Source of the DNA: Eutrigla gurnardus
Lineage: Eukaryota; Chordata; Actinopteri; Perciformes; Triglidae
NCBI GenBank assembly: GCA_963514095.1
Contig: OY741271.1
Span: 503,178-567,177 of the forward strand
Length of the DNA: 64,000 nt
Direction of reading: 5' to 3'
Shown here: piece by piece, positions 21,425-31,963 of the stretch
Numbering within the stretch: the stretch's first letter is position 1
Layout of the letters: each line of letters opens with the position of its first letter
The notes under the pieces: model-generated
Told to the model about the DNA's origin: nothing
Databases searched by the model: none
What the model saw: the letters and a program-made list of their open reading frames with translations, nothing else
Program-made: the position numbers and the translations under genes

Positions 21425-23888
21425 AGGTTGGTTTCACGTGATGTCACAGTGCTGCATCGCGAACGCGCTGAATCCAGATGGATGGCAGGAAGTGAAGTCT
21501 GCCCATAGAACTGCCGTGTGAAAAAGTCAAGATGCCCATGTTTTGTGTAATTTACAGCTGCTACAATCTGAAAAGCTGCCCGTGAAAAGGAAACGTTTTT
21601 TTAGAGTACCAAAGGTTGTCGTCCATAAAGGTGAGAATTGTAAAAAGCTCACAGAATAACGGCGTAAAAAGTGGATTTTAAACCTAGGTCTGCGGGTCTG
21701 AGAGTCACTATGCTATCGGGAACGATCGCGTTCTCCGGTGCTGGGGCAGTTGCAGGCACCAGTTGCCTTCGTCCCCCTAAGTTCAGACTTCGGGATGTGG
21801 TGCGTGGGCCCGTCTCGGGCTCGCCTGCCTCTCCGTTCGGCGCGCTCTCCCCTCCTTCCCCGACCCTTGGGCCGGGGATGGGCGGCCATCGGGGCCGCAT
21901 GAGTCGGGCGCGGCTGCCGGTGGACTACCCGTCTCCGTGCTGACCGCGTACGCGTACGCAAGTCCGACGGTGCCACTCTAGCCGGGGAAACGAGGGCAGC
22001 GTCGACGGTCGGCAGGTCACGTCGGCGGGTCGCGTCAGCGGACTCTCCTCCTCCGCCTCGGGGTACCTCAGTTCGGGAGCCTCCCCCCACCGGGAGCCAC
22101 GTCCCTCGCTCCAGAAAACTCACTCATCTTCATGAGGTACGGGTCACGCCCGACATATTTACTTACTAATTGTTCGTATCATATTCTAGAAACTGGCTCC
22201 AAATCCCTACAACGGTGTTATCGATATTAATAATTATATTTAATAGATTATTATGATATAATCATGAATATATGGGGCACCACCCTGGGATCAGGGAAAA
22301 GATAACCTAAAACTGTATTCAGTCTCAATATAAAGGTTTTACACTCACATGCCAATCATCGTGATCATTGGCATAGAAGTATAAAAACAATCGAACAATT
22401 AAAAAGGCGTGAAATTCGAGCACTAGCCTTCACAACCTGCTGTTATCCAGTGACATATACACAACAAGCACAAGAGACCGCTAGTTATAATATAATAAGA
22501 TTTATTAAAATCAGTAATAATGATCACAATCAATAACACTGCAATTGTCAAAGCCTTATTACCTAACTACCTAACACACAAAGCTAAGCTAAACAAAGGA
22601 AGAGGCACACGTGGAGTGCGTGTGTGTGTGTGTGTGTGCGTGTGTATAGAGGGAGAGAGAGAGAGAGAGATATGGCCGGGCGCGACCACCAGATGGAGCT
22701 ATTCCTCACAGCGTTCAGGGGCGGAGCCACTGACGTCAGATGGAGTAGCGAGAGAGGGAGAGAGAGCGAGAGATGGCTGATAGTAGACGCTTACTGAGCT
22801 CGCGAATATGGCTGAGGTTAGTCAAAAACACCGTTACAGAAATAAACCCAGCGGCGTGGGTACACAATCAGCCTTCGAATACAACAATACAGAAAGCCAC
22901 GGACTCGGCGGTCCGTGATCAAAACTTAAAACACATTAACAAGAATTACAGGCCAGTCCTACACTACCGAATCTCTGCTTCTGCCCAGACAAATAGCCTC
23001 TTACTTTGTGTCGATGCAAGGTTTTCCGTCCCGTGCGGTGATGGCGTCTCCTGACGCCGGCGACGGACGGTGGTTCGCGAGTCCTCATTCGGCGACGGAG
23101 GATGCGACGAGCCGGCTGAATCCAGACGAGGGCGGGGCGTAGAAGTTATCCTCCTCGCGGATCAACTTGTTGAAGAAAACAGTTAGTGTTTTCTCCCTTC
23201 TGCAGGCAACAATAAAATCGCGGGGCTAGGCGATTTAGTCAGCTGACTTCAGACAAGAACGGATCGTAGAAGTTATCCGTTCTGCTGGCAGCTGGGACGA
23301 AGAAAGTGTTTTTCTTCCTTCCGCGGGTAAACAGGAGAGTCGCGCGGTTGCGACGGTCTCCTCAGGATCCAAAATGATAAAAAAAAAGAAAAATAAAGCG
23401 AGTAGAGAAAAAAGAGAGGGAAAACAGTCTGTTGCTCGTCCAGCAAGTTTGGGGGAAAGACTGCGGCCTAGGACAAGGGAAAATGCTGCAGACGTAAAGT
23501 TCACCTCCTGTTGTAACGCATGTTACGGTGGAGAGAGGAAGTCCTTAAGGCAGCGCCGGTTTATATAGCTCACGGCTGCTCCCGGGGACCCCCTGGGGTA
23601 CCTGTGGTTGTCAGCCAATAGGGCACAGTTGTGTGACGTTGCACTTCGCACCTCGGTGAGAAGTGGAACTAAAATGGCGGTTGTAGTTTTTGATCCCCTT
23701 TGTCCCTTCTGACCGCATGTGAAGGCTTTTGTAGGCCGCATTGTGTAGTCCTAATGGTGAGGTCCCAACAACGGACTCTCTGGAACGGTTTCCTCCATAG
23801 ACGTAATCAGCATTTTTACTTCCGGACAGCCATTTGGAAATCGCGCCCCCTTAACGCGTCATCACAATCACGTGACTGAAACCAAGCT
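21425..23888 (+). mobile_element. THAP-domain DNA transposon (ISL2EU-like), copy 1
   Basis: Ends AGGTTGGTTTCACGTGA and TCACGTGACTGAAACCAAGCT with AT on both sides (21423-21424, 23889-23890). Near 21530 it starts a THAP-like exon: MPMFCV-type start, then VPKVVVHKGENCKKLTE in shifted frames. It is enlarged to 2464 bp by a solo LTR at 22216-23770. A 2-bp AT duplication and a THAP domain fit ISL2EU as I know it; P elements also carry THAP domains but make 8-bp duplications. Confidence 0.72.
22216..23770 (-). mobile_element. solo LTR of an endogenous retrovirus-like element
   Basis: A 1555-bp insertion in the THAP element, with TGTT...AACA termini and a 4-bp target duplication ACGG (22212-22215, 23771-23774). 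The related copy at 31978-32866 shows the empty site. On the minus strand it has a TATATAAA box near 23562 and an AATAAA near 22504, so transcription would run right to left. CA and GA microsatellites lie at 22617-22670. No internal genes remain, which implies recombination between two LTRs. The class (ERV versus gypsy) cannot be decided from the LTR alone. Confidence 0.72.
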
Positions 23889-24305
23889 ATTACATATCTG
23901 ATCCATTTCAATGTGTGAAACTAGGTAATGTCCAATCTGGTCTCTTACCCATAACCAAAGGCGTTCCACAAGGATCAGTTTTATGGTGCTATTCACCATT
24001 TATATTAATGATATTGTGTCTCATGTCAGTGGTTGTCAAATGATGATACCATCCTGTACTGTATTGCTGACTCTGCAATATCAGCTATAGAGAAACTGCA
24101 ACTGTCCTTTATACTCTTCAGAATGCTTTTGTTTCACTCAAACTAGTCCTTAATCAGACTAAAACTAAATTAATGTTGTTCTCAAGGGCTAGAGAATTGG
24201 ACCACAATGGTCTATGCATTTCTGCTATAAATGAGTCTATTATTGAAAGGTCTCCGAATATAAATATTTAGGCATCTGGCTTGATGGAAAACTCTCTTTT
24301 AAAAT

Positions 24306-24420
24306 GGTCCTCATTTATAAACGGTCCTCATTTATATAGCGCTTTTATCCAAAGCGCTTTACATTGTTGACTGACATTCACCCATTCATACACACATTCA
24401 CACACCGACGGTGGAGTCAA
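24306..24420 (-). repeat. L2/SINE-type 3-prime tail fragment
   Basis: The minus strand reads TGTAAAGCGCTTTGGATAAA then GCGCTATATAAAT, a tail shared by many fish LINEs and SINEs. The phrase CATTCACCCATTCATACACAC follows on the plus strand, also typical of dispersed fish repeats. Confidence 0.55.
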
Positions 24421-24427
24421 ATCTGTA

Positions 24428-24460
24428 GATTCTTTGGAAACTACAGATTTCCAAAGAATC
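24428..24460. repeat. 13-bp-arm hairpin
   Basis: GATTCTTTGGAAA, 7-nt loop, TTTCCAAAGAATC; perfect. Confidence 0.8.
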
Positions 24461-24925
24461 CATCAAGGCCATCAAAATTAACTGTCAGCTTGAAAAAGGC
24501 ATATTTCTTATATGCACTAACAGAACATTTCAAAAAGGTCCACAATATAACAAGCAAATATGGAAAAAAGAACAAGGACATATTCAGCTGTCAAGTTAGA
24601 ATGATAAATCCTTTTCACTCCATAGAACAACAATTCAGCTTAGTGCACTTGTTCTGTTCATGCGTTTTTCTTCACCTGTAGAATCGGCTTGTTGGAAGGC
24701 AGCAACAAGAGACAACTGTTTTTAACCGACGGTGTTACCTGCTCAGTCGTCCTGCTTCCAGGACATTGGATATTTACTTGGCAGGGAGGCGTTTCCCCAT
24801 CACAGCACGTGAACATATGCTGCGTTCAAGTGCTTCTCTTAAGCTCCGACATAGCCAAGGATAAAATGTGAAATTATGCGAAATTTTATTGCAAAACCGT
24901 TGTCTCTCTAATATATATATATATA
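24461..24925. other. unassigned, ends in (AT)n
   Basis: No recognisable gene. An (AT)n tract at 24910-24927 directly precedes a Tc1-like terminus. Confidence 0.5.
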
Positions 24926-24927
24926 TA

Positions 24928-25440
24928 CACTCACCGGCCACTTTATTAGGTACACCTTGGTACCCCCTTTTGCCTTCAGAACTGCCTTAATCCTTCGTGG
25001 CATAGATTTAACAAGGTACTGGAAACATTCCAGTACCTTGTTAGTTTGGTCAATATTGACATGATAGCATCACGCAGTTGCTGCAGATTTGTCGGCTGCA
25101 CATCCATAATGCAAATCTCCCGTTCCACCACATCCCAAAGGTGCTCTATTGGATTGAGATCTGGTGACTGTGGAGGCCATTTGAGTACAGTGAACTCATT
25201 GTCATGTTCAAGAAACCAGTCTGAGATGATTCGCGCTTTATGACATGGCGCGTTATCCTGCTGGAAGTAGCCATCAGAAGATGGGTACACGGGTCATAAA
25301 GGGATGGACATGGTCAGCAACAATACTCAGGTAGGCTGTGGCGTTGACACAATGCTCAATTGGTACTAATGGGCCAAAGTGTGCCAAGAAAATATCCCCC
25401 ACACCATTACACCACCACCAGCCTGAACCGTTGAAGAACT
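24928..25440 (-). pseudogene. Tc1-like transposase, 3-prime half
   Basis: The outer end CACTCACCGGCCACTTTATTAGG is a known fish Tc1-like terminus. The minus-strand frame (25290-24976) reads FQQDNAPCHKARIISDWFLE, the second catalytic Asp block (QDNAP.H), then WPPQSPDLNPIEHLWDVVER with the DD34E glutamate (NPIEHLW). Upstream VWCGGYF-like sequence near 25400 is frameshifted, and the element is cut off near 25440. The first Asp, the HTH and the other terminus are absent. Confidence 0.88.
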
Positions 25441-25686
25441 TATTTCACTCATTTGTCTTTTATATCACAAAGATCTACATTTTTCTTGGAATTGACCATT
25501 TATTGCCAGCATCACCGCAATACATCATAAAACAGTACTACAGGCCTGTGAAATACACTATATTGCCAAAAGTATTCACTCACCCATCCAAATAATTGAA
25601 ATCAGGTGTTCAATCAATTCCATGGCCACAGGTGTATAAAAGCAAGCACCTAGGCATGCAGACTGTTTCTACAAACGTGTGAAAGA

Positions 25687-26694
25687 ATGGGTTGCTCTCA
25701 GGAGCTCAGTGAATTCCAGCGTGGTACTGTGATAGGATGCCACCTGTGCAACAAGTCCAGTCGTGAAATTTCCTCACTCCTAAAAATTCCACAGTCAACT
25801 GTCAGTGGGATTATAACAAAGTGGAAGCGATTGAGAACAACAGCAACCAAGCCAAGAAGTGGTAGGCCACGTAAAATGATGGAGCGGGGTCAGCGGTTGC
25901 TGAGGCACATAGAGGTGCACAGAGGTCACCAACTTTCTGCAGAGTCAATCGCTACAGACCTCCAAACTTTATGTGGCCTTCAGATTAGCTCAGGAATAGC
26001 GTAGATAGCTTCATGGAATGGGTTTCCATGGCTGAACAGCTGCATCCAAGCCATACATCAGCAAGTGCAATGCAAAGCGTCAGATGCAGTGGTGTAAAGC
26101 ACGCCGCCACTGGACTCTAGAGCAGTGGACAGAGTCAAGAATCACGCTTCTCCATCTGGCAATCTCATGGACAAGTCTGGGTTTGGCGGTTGCCATGAGA
26201 ACGGTGAACGGTACTTGTCTGACTGCATAGTGCCATGTGTAAAGTTTGGTGGAGGGGGGATTATGGTGTGGGGTTGTTTTTCAGGAGCTGGGCTTGGCCC
26301 CTTAGTTCCAGTGAAAGGAACTCTGAATGCTTCAGCATACCAAGAGATGTTGGACAATTCCATGCTCCCAACTTTGTGGGAACAGTTTGGCAATGGCCCC
26401 TTCTTGTTCCAACATGACTGTGCACCAGTGCACAAAGCAAGGTCCATAAAGACATGGATGAGAGAGTTTGGTGTGGATGAACTTGACTGGCCTGAAAGAG
26501 TCCTGACCTCAACCCGATAGAACACCTTTGGGATGAATTAGAGTGGAGACTGAGAGCCAGGCCTTCCCGTCCAACATCAGTGTGTGACCTCACAAATACG
26601 TTTCTGGAAAAATGGTCAAAAAGTCCCATAAACACACTCCTAAACCTTGTGGAAAGCCTTCCCAGAAGAGTTGAAGCTGTTATAGCAGCAAGGT
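25687..26694 (+). pseudogene. Tc1-like transposase (outer element)
   Basis: The first frame (25687-26004) gives the paired HTH: SQELSEFQRGTVIGCHLCNK, SSLLKIPQSTVSGIITKWKR, then GRPRKM linker and IATDLQTLCGLQIS. The catalytic part follows in other frames: FGGGGIMVWGCFSGAGLGPL, FLFQHDCAPVHKARSIKTWM (second Asp, HDCAP). LNPIEHLW is reached only after a frameshift near 26510, where LTSTR ends the frame. An internal deletion near 26125 removes the region of the first Asp (normally SDESRF). It is therefore inactive by at least three lesions. Confidence 0.9.
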
Positions 26695-26696
26695 AG

Positions 26697-27891
26697 CGGG
26701 AGAGGTAGCATGAGGCGGTTTCTCCAACCCACAGAAGTTGCCCAGTTAGTGCAACTCATCCAGGATGGCACATCAATGCGCAGTGTGGTAGGAAGGTTTG
26801 CTGTGTCCCCCAGCACTGTGTCAAGAGAATGGAGGAGATTCCAGGAGACAGGCCAGTACTCCAGGAGACGTGGAGGGGGCCGAAGAAGGACAACAACCCA
26901 ACAGCAGGACCGCTATCTGCTCCTTTGTGCACGGAGGAACAGGAGGAGCACTGCCAGAGCCCTACAAAGTGACTTCCAGCAGGCCACTGATGTTTAAGTT
27001 TCAACTCAAACAGTCTAGAGATCACAGAGATTGGCAGATTCACCATTGGCGCCCTGTGCTCTTCACAGATGAGAGCAGGTTCACCCTGAGCACATGTGAC
27101 CGACGTGACAGGGTCTGGTGATGCCGCGGAGAACGTTCTGCTGCCTGCAACATCCTCCAGCATGACCGGTTTGGCGGTGGGTCAGTGATGGTCTGAGGAG
27201 GCGTTTCTTTGGAAGGTCGCACAGCCCTCCATGTGCTTGCCGGAGGTACCCTGACTGCCATTAGGTACCGGGATGAGATCCTCAGACCCATTGTGAGACC
27301 TGGTGCAGTGGGGCCCTAGGTTCCTTCTGATGCATGACATTGCTAGGCCTCATGTGACTGGAGTGTGTCAGCAGTTCCTGCATGATGAAGGCATTGATGT
27401 TATGGACTGGCCTGCTCGTTCCTCAGACCTGAATCCTATTGAGCACATCTGGGACATCATGTCTCGTTCCATCCACCAACGCCATGTCGCACCACAGACC
27501 GTCCAGGAGTTGACTGCTGCTCTGGTCCAGGTCTGGGAGGAGATCCCTCAGGAGACCATCCATCGTCTTATCATGAGCATGCCCAAGCCTTGTAGTGAGT
27601 GTATACAGGCACGCAGAGGCCACACGCACTACTGAGGATCATATTGACATGTCTTGAAAAATCTCCACAAAAGTTGGATCAGCCTGCGATCTGATTTTCC
27701 ACTTTGATTTTCGGTATGATTCTGAATGGAGACCTCCATAAGATGAGGATTTTGATTTCATTAATCATCCTTACGTTGTTTTGTTGTCAACGCATTGCAC
27801 TTTGTAATGAATAAAGATTTCCAACTGAAATATGTTATTCATTGAGAACTAGCATGTGGTGTTAAGGTGTTCCCTTTATTTTTTTGAGCAG
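26697..27891 (+). pseudogene. second Tc1-like transposase, nested
   Basis: The HTH exon starts MRRFLQPTEVAQLVQLIQDG with VSPSTVSREWRRFQETGQYS and a basic GGGRRRTTTQQQDRYL. After a frameshift it continues WRPVLFTDESRFTLS (first Asp), FGGGSVMV, FLLMHDIARPHVTGVC (second Asp, degraded from QDNARPH), WPARSSDLNPIEHIWDIM (Glu). Several stops lie between. The right terminus GGGAACACC...CTGCTCAAAAAAA-type is present at 27866-27891, but the matching left terminus is missing. The copy was truncated or joined by recombination. Confidence 0.88.
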
Positions 27892-27991
27892 TTTATATAC
27901 TTTTGGCAATATAGTGTATGTACACAACGCATCACACAAATTGTGAAGACAACAGGCCAAGATGACAGTGTTGATGTTGCCGATGCTGCAG

Positions 27992-29150
27992 TCATACCTC
28001 TTCATCAGGCACCGCCATCTTCCCTCTAAGACGACCAAATGCCCTTTCCACAGTCATCTGGGTCCTGCTGAGACGGTTGTTGAAGGCTGGCTGTGCAGGG
28101 GTAGTTTGTTGGTTTTCAACGTACGGCATCATCAACCGCGGCAGCAATGGATATGCTGCATCCCCCAGCATCACCACTGGCACGTTTACACCTTCGTACC
28201 TCTCTGTGATATTAGGGAACAGTGTACCGCACTGACCCCGCTTGTACAACTCTGGATTGCCAAACACCCTGGAATCATGGACTGTGCCAGGCCAACCCAC
28301 ATTGATGTCCCAGAACCGAAGTCGATGGTCAACCACACCTTGTAGGATGACAGAGTAAATACCTTAATGGTTATAGTACTCGGCAGGACTGTTGGGTGGG
28401 GCTAAAATTCCAATGTGAGTTTCGTCTATAACTCCTGCACACTGTAGGAAACCCCATTGTTCTCGGAAACCTTTGATAATCTCCCTGAACTCACATTCAG
28501 AGAGTGTTCTGATGTAGAGGGACAGCATGTTGTTAACAATAACAGAGGTAACATGATTGGCTATAGTGACTGCAGTAGACTGGCCTATCCCAAATAAATT
28601 GGAGACGGTCCTGAACTTCACGTTTGTGGTCAGTCTCCAGATGCATATTGCCACACGTTGCTCCACAGGCGCTGGAATGTGGTCTTTCTCATTCTGAAGT
28701 TTAACTGCCACTCATAATCTGTTCAATTAGTGATGACGTGCTCCCACCACACACCACATCTCTGCCGAATCCAGATAGTCCTGAAGCAAAAGGAGAAATT
28801 ATGTCAAATTTAAATGAAGGCAAGAACAACAGTCAAAAGCAAAACAGCCGATTAACAAAAACATGTACGAGCAATTGTACATAAATAAATATAAACCCTG
28901 ATTCTTCAATAGCAGTTAATGTTACCCATCACATGGATTAAATAGCTTACAAACACACATGCGTGAGCATAAACTTTAACAAATTACCACGATGATACAT
29001 CCAACTGGTCTGGTTCTTACCTTTTTGATGAACGAGAATTGTAGTCAGCAAGTAAAGTTTTGAAGGCCTCCCTCGTCTCCTGCTCCCTCCGCAAAAATAT
29101 TTGTGCAGCATAACATGCTGCAAGTCGCCACCTTGCGGAGTCGAGCATAC
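27992..29150 (-). pseudogene. PIF-Harbinger transposase (DDE_4 type)
   Basis: On the minus strand, exon 1 at 29150-29022 reads MLDSARWRLAACYAAQIFLR and ends at a good donor (gtaaga). A second exon near 28780 is degraded. The core (28711-27992) reads RVAICIWRLTTNVKFRTVSN, GVIDETHIGIL (first Asp), VVDHRLRFWDINVGWPGTVH, VMLGDAAYPLLP (second Asp) and TQMTVERAFGRLRGK (Glu). One in-frame TAA at 28362-28364 (YYNH* where YYNRKG is usual) splits it into two open frames. It is otherwise well preserved, so the element was active fairly recently. The companion Myb-like gene was not found nearby. Confidence 0.9.
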
Positions 29151-29151
29151 C

Positions 29152-29198
29152 GTAGTTTTGCTCAGATGTGCTGGAGGGTCACATCTGAGCAAAACTAC
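29152..29198. repeat. 19-bp-arm perfect hairpin
   Basis: GTAGTTTTGCTCAGATGTG, 9-nt loop, CACATCTGAGCAAAACTAC. It lies immediately upstream of the Harbinger first exon and may be a terminus of that element or two abutting ends. Confidence 0.85.
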
Positions 29199-29299
29199 TC
29201 AAAATAAGCCACAAAGTCTGTAAAGTTGGAGTCATGTCTGCGTTGTCTTCTGTTATGATTCTGAGACGCGCTTCTTCGAATTTAAGGGTGCCTCGTGAT

Positions 29300-31325
29300 G
29301 ATGTATTACGACGTGATGACGTATGTACAAGAGGCAATCGGGCCTAGGCCCATTTGGGCTGGTGCAGTGTGAGTGCAAACTGGCAGAGGACCACCTGTGG
29401 GGGTGCAATCATGCCCAGGCGCGGTACGGATCGAATGGCCCTGGTGTGAGTGCGCCATTAGACGTGTTCCACCACCCCCACCCTATCACCAGCTTTAGCA
29501 GCGGCAGCTAGCAGTAGCTTTAGTAGCAGCCTAGCATCTTTAGCTGCAGCAGCTAGCGGAACGAGGGACGCCTGTGTGGCGGCATTTTGGATTCCCCATA
29601 TACACAAATACAACCGGTGAGAAATGGACGGACAAAACCAAAACAGCGTGTAAATATTGCAAGAGACTGCTAACATATACCGGCAACACGAGCAACATGC
29701 AGCAGCATATTAGCCGCCACCACAGTGAGAAGCAAAGTAACGTTACGCCACCTCCTGAGGGAAAATTGCCGAAGGGGCAAACCACCCTGACGAGAGGCTT
29801 TGCATCTCCTCTCCCCCATAACAACGCAAGAGCACAAAGAATTACCAGGGCAATTGGTTATTTTATTGGAAAAGATGAAAATGAGGGCTTTCGACTGTTG
29901 ATGAACACGCTGGAGCCAAGATACCACATCCCGTCACGATAGCACTTCAGCAAGGTGGTGGTGCCCAAACCCTACCAGGAGGTAAGAGCTCATGTGGTTG
30001 AGGTTCTCCGGAAGGCTGATACTGTGTCTATCACAACCGATGGGTGGATATCTAGAGCCACGCAAAGTTATATCACTATAACTGCTCATGTGATCAATGC
30101 CGAGTGGGAGTTGGCTGGCTTTGTGCTTCAGACGCGACCTCTTTTGGAGTCACATACTGGGGCTAACATAGCTGCAACAACAAGGTATCGCTGTAGTCAC
30201 CGACAATGCGAGAAACATGGATGTGGCAGTGAGGGAAGCCGGGCTGGCACCGCACATCAAGTGTTTCGCCCACACTTTAAATTTAGCCACTCAGGCTGGT
30301 TTGAGCGTGCCGCGTGTCGCGTGCTTGCTGTGTCGGATCCGGCGGATTGTGAACTTTTTCCACAGGAGCCCGACAGCCACTGCTGTGTTGGCTGCGAAGC
30401 AAAAACTACTGCTCGGCCCGGCGGACAAGCACAAGCTAATTGTGGACGTTACCACACGCTGGAATAGCAGCCTGGACATGTTGGAACGATATCTCGACCT
30501 TCAACCGGCTGTGGCGCTCTGCTTAGCCTAGAAGTCTGTTGTAACGCCCGTGAAATCGACACACTGGACAACTTGGACATCCGTGATGCCGAGGACATCA
30601 TGACACTTCTCAAACCTTTGAAGACAGTCACCACCGTGCTAAGTGATGAACAAAACCCAACAGTGTCTCTAATTGTGCCCTTAAAGCACACGATTGAGCA
30701 GAGCATGTTGCCTGTGGAGGAGGACTCCACCACGGTGAGCATGATGAAGAAAGCTATCTTCAACAATTTATCAGACAGATACACTGGGCCTGGGGACAAC
30801 CATCTGCTGGAGTGCACTGCGTTAGACCCCAGATTCCGCTCTCTACCTCATCTTACCGAAGATCAGCGCCAGGATGTGTTCCAGAGGGTGAAGGAGAAAG
30901 CTGTGCAGATGCACAACCAGGTACTTATTTTACTTTCAATTACTTATAGTAGTTGCTTTTGCGTTAAGGCCAGGTCTGTGTTTCATACTTATTTTCATAC
31001 TGATCTTTGTCCTTGTTGTCTCGTTTTTCCTGTGTTTTTTCCTTGTCTCTTACCCCTTTCTGCTTCTTTTCCTTTTTTTTTTTTCTTTTTCTATTGGTTA
31101 ATCTGTTTTAGTGATTTTGTATTGGAGGGGAGGATTTTATATAAGCCCTTTGGGATTGTTTTCCTCTCCTGCACCATTTTTTGTCTTTTATATTATTAAG
31201 CATATATATATACATATATTATCTTTTAATAATTGTCCATGAATAATATATATATTACTAAGTTCTTGTCTTGCTGTTTACAGACCAATTCCCCTGTGGA
31301 GGAAACACAGCAGAAATGCGAAATT
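29300..31325 (+). pseudogene. ZBED-type hAT transposase gene
   Basis: Starts in a GC-rich 5-prime region. The BED finger follows (29574 onward: SAVWRHFGF-like start, TACKYCKRLL with Cys-x2-Cys, NMQQHISRHH with His pair). Next come RITRAIGYFIGKDENEGFRL and MNTLEPRYHIPSR, a TAG at 29939-29941, VVPKPYQEVRAHVVEVLRKA, SITTDGWISRATQSYITITA (the TTDxWxS block with a catalytic Asp), HIKCFAHTLNLATQAGL (CxAHxLNL block), VDVTTRWNSSLDMLERYLDL, LLECTALDPRFRSLPHL. A frameshift near 30190 and a TAG at 30529-30531 break it. A splice-like junction (CAG|gtactt, 30919) and a following acceptor at 31283 suggest an original intron. The C-terminal dimerisation domain is not found. Confidence 0.87.
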
Positions 31326-31963
31326 CCAATGTGTCGAAAAGGGGAGTGGCACTTGAAATTCAAATGGACACCACGGGCAAACCGTTTGAGATATTGACCT
31401 GAAACTTCAGATTCCCTCGTTTGGTAACATAAGGCATATTTTCACCACTTTCCAGCAAAATCTGAGAGGTGTCATGTACATGGGTGGCTGGGTGGTACAA
31501 GGGTTTTGCCAGTCATGGTAACTTACTCTGCCAGTAAGTTACCATGGCGATCTACCCCGGTAAGAAGTGAACCAACGTCGTAGGACGGAAAACCCAGGGT
31601 TAACGCTTAAGTTACCTCGCTAAGCCCAAATCCTGCTTCCTAGTACAGGCCCCAGGAAACTAAACGGCGTGTTCATACCTTTACCCCGAGGGGATGTTCC
31701 CATTCATTGTCTATGTAAGAAGCAGTGCATGCCATCGCGTCGCGGCGAGTTTCGAGGGGCGCCGCCGCCTGCCGCAAGCTCTCGAAAATCTTTTAAACTG
31801 ACCGTTGTCGATCTAAAATAAAGACAGTTTCAGCAACTGCATAGCTTATTTCTCACATAAAATGTTTTCAGAAATACATTTTGGTGAACTATTTTCGTAA
31901 AATAAGAGGGAGGTGGAAGGCTCCGAGGGGAGAACGATACGAGCTCGGAGGGTGGGGGATTAA
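31326..31963. other. Harbinger-type terminal fragment (inverted) and unassigned sequence
   Basis: 31530-31650 is the inverted counterpart of the Harbinger left arm (CTACCCCGGTAAGAAGTGAA...TCCTGCTTCCTAGTACAGGCC). A 14-bp-arm hairpin CATGGTAACTTACT/AGTAAGTTACCATG sits at 31514-31546. 31660-31960 is unassigned. Confidence 0.6.

Larger units (their letters stand above)
18293..24305 (+). mobile_element. L2-clade LINE in four pieces, with three nested insertions
   Basis: Pieces lie at 18293-18404, 19920-20595, 21341-21424 and 23889-24305. Read together they follow an L2 ORF2 order: ASNWAAFRSIRNKCTFLVRK, then (after the hAT) PAKFWKVVKTNN, FDDCFISDQTEICSGFNRHF, VSTSTVLDALLTIDPKKSTG, a degraded fingers region, KKHCAALFIDLSKA|FDTVDH (RT motif A, Asp intact, split by the second hAT), then LPITKGVPQGSVL (motif B) and VSEYKYLGIWLDGKLSF. 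Stops and frameshifts are numerous, and the FADD box region is degraded. Each insertion has its own target duplication, so the order of events can be read. Confidence 0.9.
25556..27916 (+). mobile_element. Tc1-like transposon with a second Tc1 nested near its 3-prime end
   Basis: Inverted ends CACTATATTGCCAAAAGTA (25556) and TACTTTTGGCAATATAGTG (27898-27916) have TA duplications at 25554-25555 and 27917-27918. The transposase runs to about 26694. Its expected 3-prime UTR is replaced by a second Tc1-like element (26697-27891). Confidence 0.92.

Noticed and set aside
21713..22123. GC-rich minus-strand 136-codon frame
   Set aside because: Lies in the GC-rich body of the THAP-type element, is Arg/Pro-rich and is not conserved in frame in the second copy.
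29574..31199. Domesticated ZBED host gene
   Set aside because: Two in-frame stops and a frameshift within the transposase region and no dimerisation domain; it is a decayed hAT.
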